Source: Sabellastarte sp. h YS-2021 (lineage: Eukaryota > Annelida > Polychaeta > Sabellida > Sabellidae). From it: a DNA stretch of 64,000 bases. The translations under genes and the position numbers were made by a program. The stretch spans positions 82,215,451-82,279,450 of the forward strand of contig OZ024932.1 in assembly GCA_964017235.1 (NCBI GenBank), written 5' to 3'. This document shows, in pieces, positions 1 through 11,809 of the stretch (its first letter is position 1; every line of letters begins with the position of its first letter). Below the pieces are notes generated by a model. The model searched no databases, was not told where the DNA came from, and saw only the letters and a list, made by a program, of their open reading frames with translations.

Positions 1-880
1 AAAATGGCTGTCATTTTTGGAAAGAGGAATTTTTTTTTTGAAAATTGGGCAGAGTATCTCGCTTAGGTACTGTGTGGCTCAAAAATTTCGTTAAAATTGC
101 TCTATCTCGCATGGTTTAGGAGATACAAGCATTTTTGTGTTGTGCAATTTTATAATGCTTACCTGTAACAAATATACAAGCACATTATGAATTAATTATT
201 TCTGAGTTATATGTGAATTATTTGTGATGAACACTACATGAGTGATTTGTGTTCCCATTAATCAGACAATTCTGAATTATTTGTGAATTATTTGTGATGA
301 ACACTACATGAGTGCATTGTGTTCCCACAAATCAGAGTACAGACCTTTAAATTTTTGCCATTTTTGTCAAAACTTCAAAAATTCAAAATGGCTGCCATTT
401 TTGGAGAGAGGAAATTGTTTTGGAATTCAGCAGAGTACTTAGCAGAGATACCCTGCGGGTCAAAAAATTCGTTGAAATCGGTTTAGAAGTTATTAGGGGA
501 TTTGTATTTTCCTCGTTAATAAAAATTTTAATGCTTAATTAATTAGCCATTTTTTTAAAATCTAATCATTTGCAGATATTTGTACCGTGCATCCATATAT
601 CAACTTTCAGGCGAATATTTTAAACGCTTCTTAAGTTATCATCTGGACAAGCAAGATCCTGTTTTTGGTCATGTGACTTCTCTGATTGGTTGAAATGTCA
701 TGGCACCAAATTCAGAAAATTTTCCCAGGGCTACTAAATAGATGTGCCAAGTTTGAAGAAATTCCATCCACTAGTAAAGACCTATAGGTAGGCAAACTTG
801 CGGAGCCGGCAGATACGGTGGAGCCGGCAGACCCTTCCACGAGAATTCCTCCCATATTCAAACAACTTAATGAAGGTTGT
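1..880 (+). mobile_element. Right end of a Helentron-like repeat element
   Basis: The first 500 bases hold two diverged monomers of the 168-bp family, seen as AAAATGGCTG at 1 and 387 and the shared text GAGATACAAGCATTTTTGTG. Between them a segment of about 70 bp is duplicated (GATGAACACTACATGAGTG near 223 and 293). From about 540 the sequence matches the unique tail at 25840-26170 (GGTCATGTGAC, CTCTGATTGGTTGAAATGTC, GCGGAGCCGGC). It ends in a hairpin at 862-880. DIRS A resumes directly afterwards, at a point that is internal in copy D. I infer that this element was inserted into A, as its relative at 21956-26198 was inserted into B, and that the rest of both lies left of the window. Confidence 0.6.
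862..880 (+). other. Terminal hairpin
   Basis: ACAACTT and AGGTTGT form a 7-bp stem with one G-T pair around AATGA. The position matches the stronger hairpin at 26177-26198, which ends a copy with a homologous tail. Confidence 0.45.
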
Positions 881-1232
881 AAAATACCAGTCTTGAGTCC
901 CATTTACAGTGCCCCAAACCCGAGGGCTGGGCCTGTAAGAAGCCAAAAAACCTAAAAATGATTGTCAGTGCTAATAAACTGTCCCGGTGTTTTGACAGGA
1001 GAAAGAGGTGTAGCCAAAGTACATTTAGGTGGGGTAAAGCCCCAAGGGCCATCACAGAAGGAGTCTGAGCCCAAGGCTCAGAGGTACCAAAATTATTGCA
1101 CACCTTAAAAGAGATGAATGACAACCTTAAGGTCCTTAATACATTATACAATTAATACTAAAGCTAAAAGAATATGAAGAATATAAAGACCTTACCCGAA
1201 ACACCCTGATGACGTAAACCTAGACCCCGGGA

Positions 1233-1757
1233 TTAGACTCCTGAAGACTTGGTTGTAGCGGATGTGCCACCCCCCTTCTTTTCTTTCCGAGGATGATTGT
1301 TCTGAGGGGAAGGGTCTAGGACCTGTTGTGCTGCTACTACTGGCCCCAGATACATATTGTTGTCATTGTCTGACCAAGTAAGGTCTTTTAGATAGAAATT
1401 TGTAAATATGTTGTGAGCCTTCCAGTGACAGGCTTGCATGATCTGGTCCACCGATACCCCACCGTAAAAAGCCTTAGAGGCTGCGAAGGCCCTAATGTCA
1501 TGCACTTTTACTTGGACCAAGTCCAAGGCTTGTTGGTCTGCTTGTTTATAACAAAGTAGAATGGTTTGTTTCAACCAGGAAGAGACAGTAGCGGGTCTGA
1601 TGTCTGTCCTTTCTTGAAGGAGATGAAAAGAAGGGACTGAGAACCTCTCAGGTCTTGGGTCTGATCCAAATAGTACCTCAGGGCCCGCACCGGACACAGG
1701 GTCCTGTCTTCTTTGAATTGTCTATCTACAATGGTAGTCAAAGCAGGAATAGTCTCC
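1233..1757 (-). pseudogene. Tyrosine recombinase C-terminal remnant (DIRS A)
   Basis: The conserved C-terminal catalytic part of a DIRS tyrosine recombinase is readable in two frames. 1861-1571 carries the segment around CPVRALRYYLDQTQDLRG. 1697-1233 carries HDIRAFAASKAF (the HxxR box), ACHWKAHN and the FTNFYLKDL segment with the presumptive nucleophilic Tyr. The first catalytic Arg and the core-binding domain are missing: RT connection sequence (RPFQFHLKE) runs directly into recombinase sequence (TIPALTTIVD) near 1757. A short purine run, AAGAAGGGGGG on the sense strand, lies in the C-terminal tail at about 1270. The enzyme would integrate circular DIRS DNA; this copy is dead. Confidence 0.75.
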
Positions 1758-2994
1758 TTGAGATGAAACTGAAAGGGCCTCATGTGAAGGCGTCCCTCCG
1801 GGACCATCTTCTCCGTTGAGGCAAGCAACCCAATTAGCGACATCAAACATCTTGCAGTCAAAACATGTTTTGACTTGAGTCATAGGATCAAATCCTGAAG
1901 TTTGAGCCATCTCTCTTGAGTGGATCTTACAAGGGCTGAATGTCGGTGGTATTCGTAGCCCACGAACGAAAACACCTGAGTAGGTTTCAGTTCTGATTTT
2001 TCCTGGTTTATTATCCACCCCAAGGACTGGGTTAGGTCTACCACTGCCTGAGTGTTCACTTGGGCTTCTTCCTGAGACTGGGACCTGATCAGCCAGTCGT
2101 CCAGGTATTGGTGAAGTCTGAGTCCTCTGGAGAGGGCCATGAGCTTCACTTCCTTTACGATCATTGTAAAGACCTGGGGGGCTGTGGCTAGTCCGAAAGG
2201 AAGGGAGGTGAACTGGAACACCTGTGGCAAAACCTTAGGTATTTCCTTGAGTTTGGGCGGATGGGGATGTGAAGGTAAGCGTCCGATAGGTCTATCGACG
2301 ATACCCATTCCCCTGGAACCAGGGAGGTCCTGATGGACTCTGGAGTTTCCATTTTGAACTTTTCTACATGTAGAAAAGTGTTGAGCCTGCTTAAGTCTAT
2401 TACTGGCCTCCACCTTTGGTGAGGCTTGGGGACTAGAAACAGGCGACTGTAAAACCCGAGAGATTTTACATTTTCCACCCTTTCGATAGCGTTCTTTGAC
2501 AGAAGAGACTGGATACAATCTGCTAGAGCTTGGTCTTTTTGAAAGGTCTTGTCTTCTGACAGAATCAGAGGAAATCTGACCAAGTTTGAGAGGAATGGCA
2601 GTATGTAGCCATTGGTGATAATGTTTAACACGTTTGATGAACATTTGTTTGTTTGCCAGTCTCTCCTGAAAGAACGGAGGCGACCTCCTACTGGTGGACT
2701 GAGGGAGGCTTTGGAGGAGTCATTGGGAAGAGGGGTTTCCACGCCCTCGTCCCCTATTGTGGGGTCGAAAATGACCCCTGGAGCCTCTGAAGTTTGGTTT
2801 TCCCCTGCCAGAGGAAAACAATTGAGAGGAGTTGCCCCCATACGGACGTTTCCTGTAGGAGCCTCTTTTCTTGTGGGGACCACGAAAGGGCTTATTCTGG
2901 TCCAAAACCCTGAGAGTCTTTTGAGGTGCCTTTTTAAAGAAGGAAGTCTTTGCCTTCCTTGACTAATTGAGACTTGAACAAGGAAGCCGGCCAA
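1758..2994 (-). pseudogene. Reverse transcriptase remnant (DIRS A)
   Basis: The RT palm and fingers are readable in two frames. 2994-2188 gives WRPVIDLSRLNTFLHVEKF, then IDLSDAYLHIP (motif A) and RKYLRFC. 2644-1880 gives FTSLPFGLATAPQVFT (motif B), LHQYLDDWL (motif C with YLDD) and GYEYHRHSA. The switch between frames near 2220 marks a small deletion or frameshift. The usual RNase H domain after RPFQFHLKE is deleted. The start at 2994 is simply the start of the open frame, which overlaps the end of gag. The enzyme would copy DIRS RNA; this copy cannot. Confidence 0.75.
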
Positions 2995-4229
2995 AAGGAC
3001 GCATTCCTGAGTTCCTGACGTCTCGTCTCCCCTAATTGTGGTTGTAACAGGGTCATTTCGGCTTCGCGCCTAAGCAAGCCAGTGTTGCCCATGGAATATA
3101 ACTCCCTCTGGAGTATATGAGCAAGGGATTTGCTGAGACAAGTCAAGGCCCTGTGCTGGATAAGAAGTGTCTTGTTCCAAAGATCCAGGTATTCACAGGC
3201 TTCTTCGTATCCACGCTTTGCTGCCTTTTCAGGGTCGGCACCTTTCCTAATTTGAGATTTGACCTTCTTGAAGGTCAACTTCAAACTATGCTGGCACTTT
3301 TCCAGAGTGGAATTGCAGGAAGAAGAAGTCTTGGCAAAGGTGGTAGTAAAGTTAAGCGTGGAGATATTTTGTCTCGCCTGGTGTTCCAATTCTTTGAGAA
3401 TTGGTAGGGGAACCTTGCCCATAGGGGCCCCAGAGGGCTTAGGAGAAATACAGATCTTGGCAAAGTCTGTATTTAGTTCTTGAATCTTGTCTTCGTAACA
3501 AAGTTGCCCCACCTTGTACCACTTGGCAGTAGAAGGAGGAGCTTTGATGTATTTACCCTCAGGTAAATTTGCTGCTTGAAAGTCTTGGTCAAATTTATCA
3601 AAGGCGTCTTTGATAATAGAGTTCAGAGGCAGCATAGAGGAAGGGCCTCTTAGCCTGAGCTCCAGCCTGCCTTTCTCATCGTCAAGGCCCATGACCGCAG
3701 TAGAAGACCTCGGTAAGGAGTCCCTAGGGTCTGGAAGTTTGAGGATACGCCTGAAGGTATCCACCTCCTCTGCATACGGAGAGGGGATGTCAGACAGAGC
3801 TACTTCCCTGTAGTAAGGAGGATCTGGGTCATGTTGAGGTTGGTCTTGATCAGTGTAGGTCTTCCTAGAAGGTTTTGGAGACCTATGTCTGAGCTCAGAG
3901 GACTGATCCTACTCTGAGGAAGAAGCTAAATATCTGGACTTAGATTTGTGTTTTGATTTATCAGTATGTTTCTTGGCTCTGCTAGGGACAGGCTGAGGAT
4001 CGGCAGATTGATCAGAGCAGTGGTCCGAGGCAGAGCTCGGGACCACATCATACTGTTTGAAAGAGTGAGAAGACTTCTTTGGTTTGGCCGAGGGCAACCT
4101 CGAGGGTTCCTCGACAGAACTAAAATTGTGAGCCGAGGCGTCATCGACGCGACTAGAATGAGAGTCGAGGTGTGGAGGTAAGGCTGGGCCATAATCAACG
4201 TCCATCAACTCAACAGAATTAGTACTCGG

Positions 4230-4275
<46 letters not shown>

Positions 4276-4923
4276 AGATGAGTGTTAGATGGGCCAGGTT
4301 TTGAGGCCGAAGCAGAGGTCTGATCTACCTCCACTTGTGGAGAAGTTCTATTGAGAGATTTCTGAAAATCTTCTCGAAGGGACTTCATTGCCTCTAAAAT
4401 ATTTGCCTGGAAAGCACCATCTTTTGGTCTAGTTGAATGTCTAGCCGAGATCCCAAGGACTTCTCGAGCTTTGTTTCTAATTTCTGCTGTAAAGCAGTAC
4501 CTGGAGTAGGTGGAACAGTTTTAGCTGGAGTTCTTAATGACAAAGCCTCGAAGGCAAGAGGTTGAGGGCGAGGCGGGGAAGTAAAAAGATGGTCAGCAGC
4601 ACTCTCGAGGTCTGCTTGTGAGCCCGCGAAGGATTCAACAGAATTATCGCCCAATATATCTAATTCCTGATCATTTTTGTCAGATTTTTGTCAGGTTTCT
4701 TGACATATCTCTTTCTATGAGTGATCTTGGTTAATTGTTCTTCCGAAAAAGAAGCACAAATATCACAAGGTGAGATAAATGTGACACAGGGATCATCTCC
4801 CTTACCTGCCTCTCTGCAGGTAGGACAGTAATTATGAGTGTCGAAAGCATGACAAAAATGATGGCATTTAGATGCACGGGGTTTGTCTTTATTGGATTGA
4901 TGAGAAGACATGTTCAAACGCAA
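2720..4923 (-). pseudogene. Gag-like gene remnant (DIRS A)
   Basis: The N-terminal piece (4923-4660) has a Cys/His pattern, CHHFCHAFDTHNYCPTC, then DDPCV and CDICASFSEEQ. It aligns with the gag N-terminus of copy C and is probably a small zinc-binding fold. The frame breaks near 4657 and near 4400. It has an in-frame stop at 3911-3909 (between SSSE and DQSSEL) and breaks again near 2930. The C-terminal 2905-2720 piece is RG-rich (HNRGRGRG), as in copy C, and is likely nucleic-acid binding. The middle part (3764-2934) is helical-looking and conserved in copy B. A CA-repeat expansion encodes Thr-His repeats. Confidence 0.65.
4232..4273 (+). repeat. (GT)n microsatellite inside gag
   Basis: This is a perfect GT run of about 42 bases inside the DIRS A gag remnant. 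On the coding strand it reads as a Thr-His run. It is probably a post-insertion expansion; copies B and C have no counterpart. Confidence 0.9.
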
Positions 4924-5139
4924 TAAAAGAGGTGAAACCCGATCACATAAAAGCCTAGCCGAGGCGAAAACTCACAACAGGTATAAAAGAAAAAATACTT
5001 ATCTGACTGGACGGAAAGTTATGTAATATGTGCTTTAACAATTAATAAACAAAATGGCTGAAAAAAGACATCCAACAATCAAAAAGAACTGAGATATAAG
5101 TAGAAAACGGCAGAAAAACTTCGCAAAGATTCCAATATG

Positions 5140-5284
5140 GCGGCGGCCAACGAGAAAGGAGAAGACAAATGGGGTAGGTTACGTGACGACAACCTGAGTC
5201 TACGGCCAACTATAAATGTCTGTTTTTCTTAGATGTTGGCCGAGCATTTAGTCCCACATGGTAAGCTATTGTAGCGCAATAAAA
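5140..5284 (-). repeat. Right ITR of DIRS A
   Basis: The segment is homologous to the right ITR of copy D: ACGAGAAAG, then ACGTGACGACAAC, then GTCCCACATGGTAAGCTATT and GTAGCGCAATAAAA. It is more diverged than D's ITR, so A is likely the older insertion. Confidence 0.75.
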
Positions 5285-7850
5285 TCTATAAATCAGAATA
5301 CTAAACTTGGATATATATTTGTAGTATCTCTTGTTTGACTGGTATGAACAAATATATCATGAAAATTTTCATACCTTTACATTAAAGTTTGAAATGCAAA
5401 AACTCCATGTTTATTGTTGATAAAAGAGAGTATATGATAACTACGAGTATATATAACTCTTTACATGGTAATCTGAACACTGGATATTGATACGTTGAGA
5501 ACATCTCTCAGTAAATAAGAATAAATACCTTATTTATTACTCAATAATTTACATCAAATTAAAATTAAGAGAAAAGTATTTGAGTCTTTTTAAAGTTAGA
5601 TTGTAAATTTTGTATGAATATTAAATGCCAATTGTCGTTTAGCTCCCTGAACGATATTGTTACACACCTTCAATTTATTACAGTACATGCGCCACTAAGG
5701 GCCTAAGTCATGCATTGCAACTCATCAATTTTCCTCAATGTGTATCATCAAGTTTTACTGTCAAAATGCACAAACACAGATAAGTGAAAAAGTTATGAAT
5801 AATGGACAAATTGTAACTGAAATAAAGTGAGCCCAAAAAATAAAAACATAGTGCGCTTTTCATTGTTTCAATCGAAAAATGAGAGAAACAATATCCAATC
5901 AAATGACATACATGCAAAAAAAAAAAAAAAACTCAACATATTATTAACAACTATTTTTCTATGAGAAAAACACACAAATAAATACTTGGTAAATATTGTT
6001 TAACAAATGCTAAAAAGTAACACTAGAATACGCCAGTCAATGACACAGTAATGTACTTACTTCTGTGATAATCTATTCTCATCTTTCCTCACTATGTCTA
6101 CACACACATGTATATATATACTCTGTATATTTGCATCTTATTACCTATATACCCTAAACTGAGCTGTTTTTTTTCTAATGACTAATTGTGAAAATCAAGT
6201 TAATTTTACAGTTTTCTTACTTTTCATATACTTAATACATATTAAGAAGCTTGCTAAAAGCAACTTTTCTTGTGTTACATAGATTATAGCAGTTCAAAAT
6301 GACAGACTAAAGTAAGAAATACGATATCTACCACAGCAAGTGAAAATTTGCCAATAAGGAGAATCTCCCCCCGCTATTTTCATGACTTACAGAAGACCCT
6401 CTACTCTTCTGATTTCAGTGACTGCATCAGGCCTGTGATTTCCCCTGATGAAAAACTGCAATCAATTTTGATTATGGTGGCTTCCTAGTGGCAAAATTCA
6501 ACATTTCTTACTCTGCTAGTCTGCAAAAGTTAAAATGGCAAAAATACTCCATTCCTTCATCACTCGATGAACAGACTTAATTAACTTATACGGCATTCAA
6601 GCTTTTCAACTTGGGATTTTAACTCCTTTTCAAAAGCTGCAGCCATTTTGGCATAGACCATGAGCATTTACTATATGATAACAAACTCATGATCACAGCG
6701 GTGACAGCTTCTTGAATCACCTTAACTCCATGTACAATGTATTGTTGTAAAGATAGACACTTTATAACAAGTTGAAACTGGTTGAGGCTGTTTGAAAATG
6801 GTTTTAATAGTGTTTAGAACACATGGCGCATGCTTTAACCTGTCTTAACAACCAGAACTTGTGATATCCCTTACATGAAATAATAATACATTTGATCTGA
6901 GTTTGGTTTTCCCCACAGTTAACTCCTGATATATCAGTACCATCTGAGTATGTAACAACGCATAGTCCGGACATCTCACAGTAAGCAAATAAAAAGACAA
7001 ACAACAACTACAATCAGAGGCAGATCCAGAAGTGAGGGGGAGACATGGGGAGTCTTTTATTTATTCCTTGGCTCATAATTTGCCATATGTTAAGTTTAAC
7101 TATTACTTTTTATGTCAAGATTTTACTTCACCTGAAGATGACAATGCAACAAATATTAACAGTATAACTCCCTGACTATTAAACTTCTCAAGACAAACAG
7201 AGATCTGGCTAAAAACAATTACACCTGAAAAACATCCACCAAAATCAATGAGTTTTGTTTATTACTTTGAAATCTGCCAATTTGAAAGTATGTTGTTCGG
7301 TCTGTTTAGTTTTATTCGTTTGTTTGTTAACACATTCCAGACCACAGATTTTCATTTATTTATTTACTTATTTTGTTTTGAGAATATGTCCACCAGATGT
7401 CTCATCATGGGTACATTCAAAGAACAAGGATGCTACTCTTTCTAATACTCTCACCCCCAAATAAGGTTCTTCACTGTACATATAGCGGGAACTCTTAGAT
7501 CTGATACCATTTAACAAAAGCTAATAATTTATCCTCTACAACCACCAACAACAAGGTTAGTCACCAAGTCTCTCACTTTACCTCTGGATCTGACCATCTG
7601 CCTTGAGACTGAGTTGAATGTGGAGACGATATTTCTTACCCATGGAACAATATGAAGAGATTATCAATTCTCTACACTGATCACATACAAGTAAGGCTAT
7701 TCATCAACCTTCCCACTTTACCCACGATCTCACTCTCTGACCAGATCCAACAACCCAGCAAAAGCTACTCTCCCCGACTGCCACACCCAAGTAAGGCTAT
7801 ATTCCCCCCTGAATTCTCCCCCGTGACAAGAATCAACCACACAGTGGAGA
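5285..7850. other. AT-rich flank and 3' UTR region, no other gene seen
   Basis: No recognisable protein, RNA gene or repeat family was found. The part next to 7850 should contain the 3' UTR of the ZRANB1-like gene. TTTATT strings near 7050 and 7345 (AATAAA on the minus strand) are possible poly(A) signals but are common by chance in AT-rich DNA. A short direct repeat (CAAGTAAGGCTAT) occurs at about 7688 and 7789. Confidence 0.5.
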
Positions 7851-7956
7851 TTATTCATCATCACTCTCCTCGTCACTGGACACAGTGGACTGCTTACACT
7901 TAGTTGACTCCGCCGGTGCAGTCTTTACACGGACCACCTGAGAAAGCTTCCTGTAC
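7851..7956 (-). CDS. ZRANB1: ZRANB1/TRABID-like deubiquitinase, last coding exon
   Basis: This exon encodes the C-terminus: after the split Arg codon come YRKLSQVV, then a polar tail ending SSDEESDDE and a TAA stop. The acidic tail matches the character of vertebrate TRABID C-termini, and the upstream WLDR joins YRKL as WLDRYR does in vertebrates. The acceptor is TTTTCTCCAG before GTACAGG. The phase (one base completing the AG left by exon 14487-14620) is correct. TRABID is an OTU-family deubiquitinase with preference for K29/K33-linked chains and a role in Wnt signalling; this exon carries no catalytic residue. A degenerate 31-bp minisatellite begins about 250 bp away in the intron. Confidence 0.8.
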
Positions 7957-8207
7957 CTGGAGAAAATACAAAAAAAAACAAAGTTCCACATAAAACCTCT
8001 TTCATACACAAATAACGTATATAAAACATCCTGTATCTGTAAATTAATAAATGTAACCATCCCCACTACCACAGTAAACCTCTCCTGGAAGGCACTTGCT
8101 AGCTTTCGCCTTTGCTTTGTTTTGAAGACTGTCCATTTTTGGATTCCAGCACATTTGAGGATCTTCATTAATTCTGTGCAATACAAATGTTTCAATTTTT
8201 GATTGAT

Positions 8208-8575
8208 ATCCTGTATCTGCAAATTATGAAAATAAAACATTCTTTGTCTGTAAATTACTGTTAGAAATTATTCCATCTCTCTAAATTATTAAAAGAAACT
8301 ATTCCATAGCTTCAAATTAATGAAGGAAATCATCCTATATCTGATAATCACTAATTTAAAAAGAAAGCATCCTGTATCTGCAAATTACTTAAAGAAAGGA
8401 CCCTGCATCCATATATTATTGACAGAAAGTCTTCCGTATATCTTAAAATGACTGAAAGGAACCTGTATCTATAAATTAAGGACATAAATCCTCCCATGTC
8501 TCTAAATCACTGTAAGAAATGCCTCCCTACTTCTAAGACAATGAAATAAAACCTTCTATGTCTCTTAACTAGACT
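8208..8575. repeat. Degenerate 31-bp minisatellite
   Basis: About a dozen diverged units resemble CCTGTATCTNTAAATTA followed by a GAAAGAAA-type purine stretch, at roughly 31-base spacing. Similar units reappear at 13217-13340 (CTTCTGTATCTCTGATTATG), so the 4.6-kb satellite composite between them was inserted into this minisatellite. Confidence 0.65.
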
Positions 8576-9924
8576 AAGGACGCATCTGTGGCCAGATGCT
8601 GGATGTATCCACCGACAAAGGCCAACTAACATAGTTTAGACGATAAACAGCATTTTTCGTTAATAAGCAAGCTGAAAGCACTTTTAAGTTTGGTTACCCT
8701 TATTTGACCCTGTAGCAGGGGCCCAAGGTGAAGTCTGACCACATTAAAAGATTCGCAGCCCATGATTTCCTATAAGTCGTTTTCACATTGCAAACCTCTA
8801 GGACCAATAATAAGCAGGAGGGGCCCAAGGTCAAATCTGACCACATGAAAAGATTTGCAGCCCATGACTTCCTATAAGTTGTTTTCATATCAATGAGTTA
8901 TTTGAGAAATACTGGCTATCTGCAATACTTCTAGAGATAATTCGCATTTACTCATTTTGAGTAGGTGAATAATTAGCTACGGGTCTGAAACTTCACCAAG
9001 TGAAAGCTCTCTCAAAAGTAGGCGAATGAGTTATTTAAGAAAAATTGGCTATCTACAATACTTTTAGAGATAATTCGAATTTACTCATTTTCAGTAGGTG
9101 AGTAATTACCTACGGGTCTGGAACTTCACCATGTGAAAGCTCTCCCAAAAGTAGATGAATGAGTTATTTGATAAGAATTGGATATCTGCAATACTTTTAG
9201 AGATAATTAGCATTTACTCATTTTGAGTAGGTGAATAATTAGCTACAGGTCTGAAACTTCACCAAGTGAAAGGTCTCCCAAAAGTAGGTGAAGGAGTTAT
9301 TTGACAAAAAATTGGCTATCGGGAATACTTTTAGAGATAATTCGCATTTACTCATTTTCAGTAGGTGAGTAATTACCTACGGGTCTGAAACTTCACCAAG
9401 TGAAAGCTCTTCCAAAAGTAGGTGAAGGAGTTATTTGACAAAAATAGCATCAGAGATGCCCGTACCCCACAACCTAGGGAAATATTTTCAACACCATGAG
9501 ATACAGAAGTACTGTATCAGTACAAACTTCAGGATACTTTCAGAGCACTGTCAGTTATATAAAGGTCCAAACAATGTTTAAATGGAGAAATAATGTTTAA
9601 AAGAAAGATCATGCATATAAAGATGAAGTATTAAAACAAGATAATTCAATAACAAGATGACAGCATTAATCAGCAAACTAAAAATTCAACCCTCTTTATC
9701 TACATCTGCATGGCCGAATTATGGTTTAGATGGTTTGAATATTACCATGCATACAGAAGTGGTAATACATTTAATGAATGCTTATGTGTGGTGTTGGAGC
9801 AAAATCTGTGGCTCACTAGATGAAATTCTATCTCTTACAATGGGAAGTTATGAAAGTAAAATTCTTAATAAATTCTAATATGACTTTAACAGTGCTTAAT
9901 CAGCATCAAAAGACAGACCCAAAG

Positions 9925-11245
9925 GTGCAACAAGATTTTATAGGTCAAGGTCACTAGGGCAAGGTCAAAGGTCAAATTAAGGTGAAATCATGATAATACA
10001 CACCTATAGCCCCTAACCAATGTCCCTACCAAGTATCAACTTCCTACACCTTACAGTTTCCAAGATATAGCCCGGACAAGATTTTATAGGTTAAGGTCAC
10101 TACGTCAAGGTCAAAGGTCAAATCAAGATCAGATCATGACGTTGCACAACTACATCCCCTAACCAATATCCCTACCAAGTATCACTTTCCTACACCTTAC
10201 GGTTTCCGAGATATAGCCCGGACAAGATTTTCAAACTCAAGGTCACTACGGCAAGGTCAAATCCTGGTCAGACCATGACGTTGCACACCTACACACCCTA
10301 ACCAATGTCCCTACCAAGTACCAACTTCCTACACCTTACGGTTTCCGATATATAGCCCGGACAACATTTTATAGGTCAAGGTCACTACGGCAAGGTCAAA
10401 GGTCAAATCAAGGATAGACCATGACATTGCACACCTACACCCTCTAACCAATATCCCTACCAAGTATCAACTTCCTACACCTTACGGTTTCTGAGATATA
10501 GCCCGGACAAGATTTTATTGGTCAAGGCCACTATGGCAAGGTCAAAGGTCAAATCAAGATCAGACCATGACACTGCACACCTACACCCCCTAGCAAATGT
10601 CCCTGCCAAATATCAACTTCCTACACCTTACGGTTTCCGAGATATCGCCCGGACAACATTTTATAGGTCAAGGCCACTATGGCAAGGTCAAAGGTCAAAT
10701 CAAGGTCAGACCATGATGTTGCACACCTACACCCCCCTAACCAATATCCCTACCAAGTATCAACTTCCTACACCTTACAGCTTCCGAGATATAGCCCGGA
10801 CAAGATTTTATAGATCAAGGTCACTACGGCAAGGTCAAAGGTCAAATCAAGGTCAGACCATGATGTTGCACACCTACACCCCCTAACCAATATCCCTACC
10901 AAGTATCAACTTCCTACACCTTACGGTTTCCGAGATATAGCCCGGACAAGATTTTATAGGTCAAGGTCACTGCGGCAAGGTCAAAGGTCAAATCAAGGTC
11001 ACACTATGACGTTGCACAACTACACCCCCTAACCAATGTCCCTACCAAGTATCAACTTCCTACACCTTACGGTTTCAGAGATACAGTCCGGACAAGATTT
11101 TCAAACTCAAGGTCACTACAGCAAGGTCAAAGGTCAAATCAAGGTCAGATCATGACGTTGCACAGCTACACCCCCTAACCAATGTCCCTACCAAGTATCA
11201 ACTTCCTACACCTTATGGTTTCTGAGATACACACCGGACAAACTT
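9925..11245 (+). repeat. 146-bp tandem array (GGTCAAGGTCA type)
   Basis: About nine monomers share CCAAGTATCAACTTCCTACA, GAGATATAGCCCGGACAAG and CAAGGTCAAAGGTCAAATC. Spacing measured at ATTTTATAGG is 140-146 bases. Open frames inside it are by-products of the repeat. Confidence 0.9.
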
Positions 11246-11311
11246 TTTCCCGCCGCCCGCCCACCCGCCCGCCCGGACGCCCGCCCATCCGGTCACCATG
11301 GGTGAAAACAA

Positions 11312-11340
11312 TACCCCAACAGCCCTTGGGCTGGGGGGTA
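11312..11340 (+). other. Terminal hairpin
   Basis: The arms are TACCCC..CAGCCC and GGGCTGGGGGGTA around TTG, with a 2-base bulge. It ends the 146-bp array element, and the host 133-bp repeat resumes immediately after it. Confidence 0.65.
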
Positions 11341-11809
11341 AAAATTGGCTATCTGCAATACTTTTAGAGATAATTTGCATTTACTCATTTTGAGTAGGTG
11401 AGTAATTACCTACGGGTCTGAAACTTCACCAAGTGAAAGCTCTCCCAAAAGTAGGTGAATGAGTTATTTGAGAAAAATTGGTTATCTGCAATACTTTTAG
11501 AGATAATTCGCATTTACTCATTTTGAGTAGGTGAGTAATTACCTACAGGTCTGGAACTTCAGCATGTGAACGCTCTCCCAAAAGTAGGTGAATGAGTTAT
11601 TTAAGAAAAATTTGCTATCTGCAATACTTTTAGAGAAAATGCAGAATTACTCATTTTTAGTAGGCAAGTAATTTAGCCACAGGCCTAATTTAGACATAAA
11701 GCCTACCAATAGAATACTGTGGTGCACCCTCTAATATACCTTGCAAACTTGAGAAGGCTAGCTATAATATTTTTTTCGTTAGAGCGGTAATGGTGAAATC
11801 TCTCTACAC

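Larger units (their letters stand above)
881..5284 (-). mobile_element. DIRS retrotransposon copy A, incomplete
   Basis: This is a DIRS-type element coding on the minus strand: gag remnant (4923-2720), reverse transcriptase (about 2700-1758) and the C-terminal part of the tyrosine recombinase (1757-1233). Its right terminus matches copy D (GTCCCACATGGTAAGCTATT, ending in CGCAATAAAA). The left ITR and ICR are absent from the window because the sequence stops at a Helentron-like terminus near 880. The copy cannot be functional: it has several frameshifts and an internal deletion of roughly 1.5 kb, judged against D. A and D form one subfamily by ITR sequence and protein similarity. Confidence 0.8.
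9441..11340 (+). mobile_element. Nested Helentron-like element with 146-bp array
   Basis: It interrupts a 133-bp monomer: the left flank ends TATTTGACAAAAA and the right flank resumes AAAATTGGCTATCTGC. It begins with about 480 bp of unique sequence that holds no convincing gene (an open frame at 9657-9878 has no recognisable motif). It then carries about nine 146-bp monomers, a GC-rich stretch (CGCCGCCCGCCCACC) and a terminal hairpin. Confidence 0.5.

Noticed and set aside
9657-9878. 73-codon plus-strand frame as a small gene
   Set aside because: No motif, no splice or promoter context, and it lies in the unique part of a repeat element.
10518-10886. 122-codon open frame on the plus strand
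   Set aside because: It spans repeated 146-bp monomers and repeats itself; a by-product of the tandem array.
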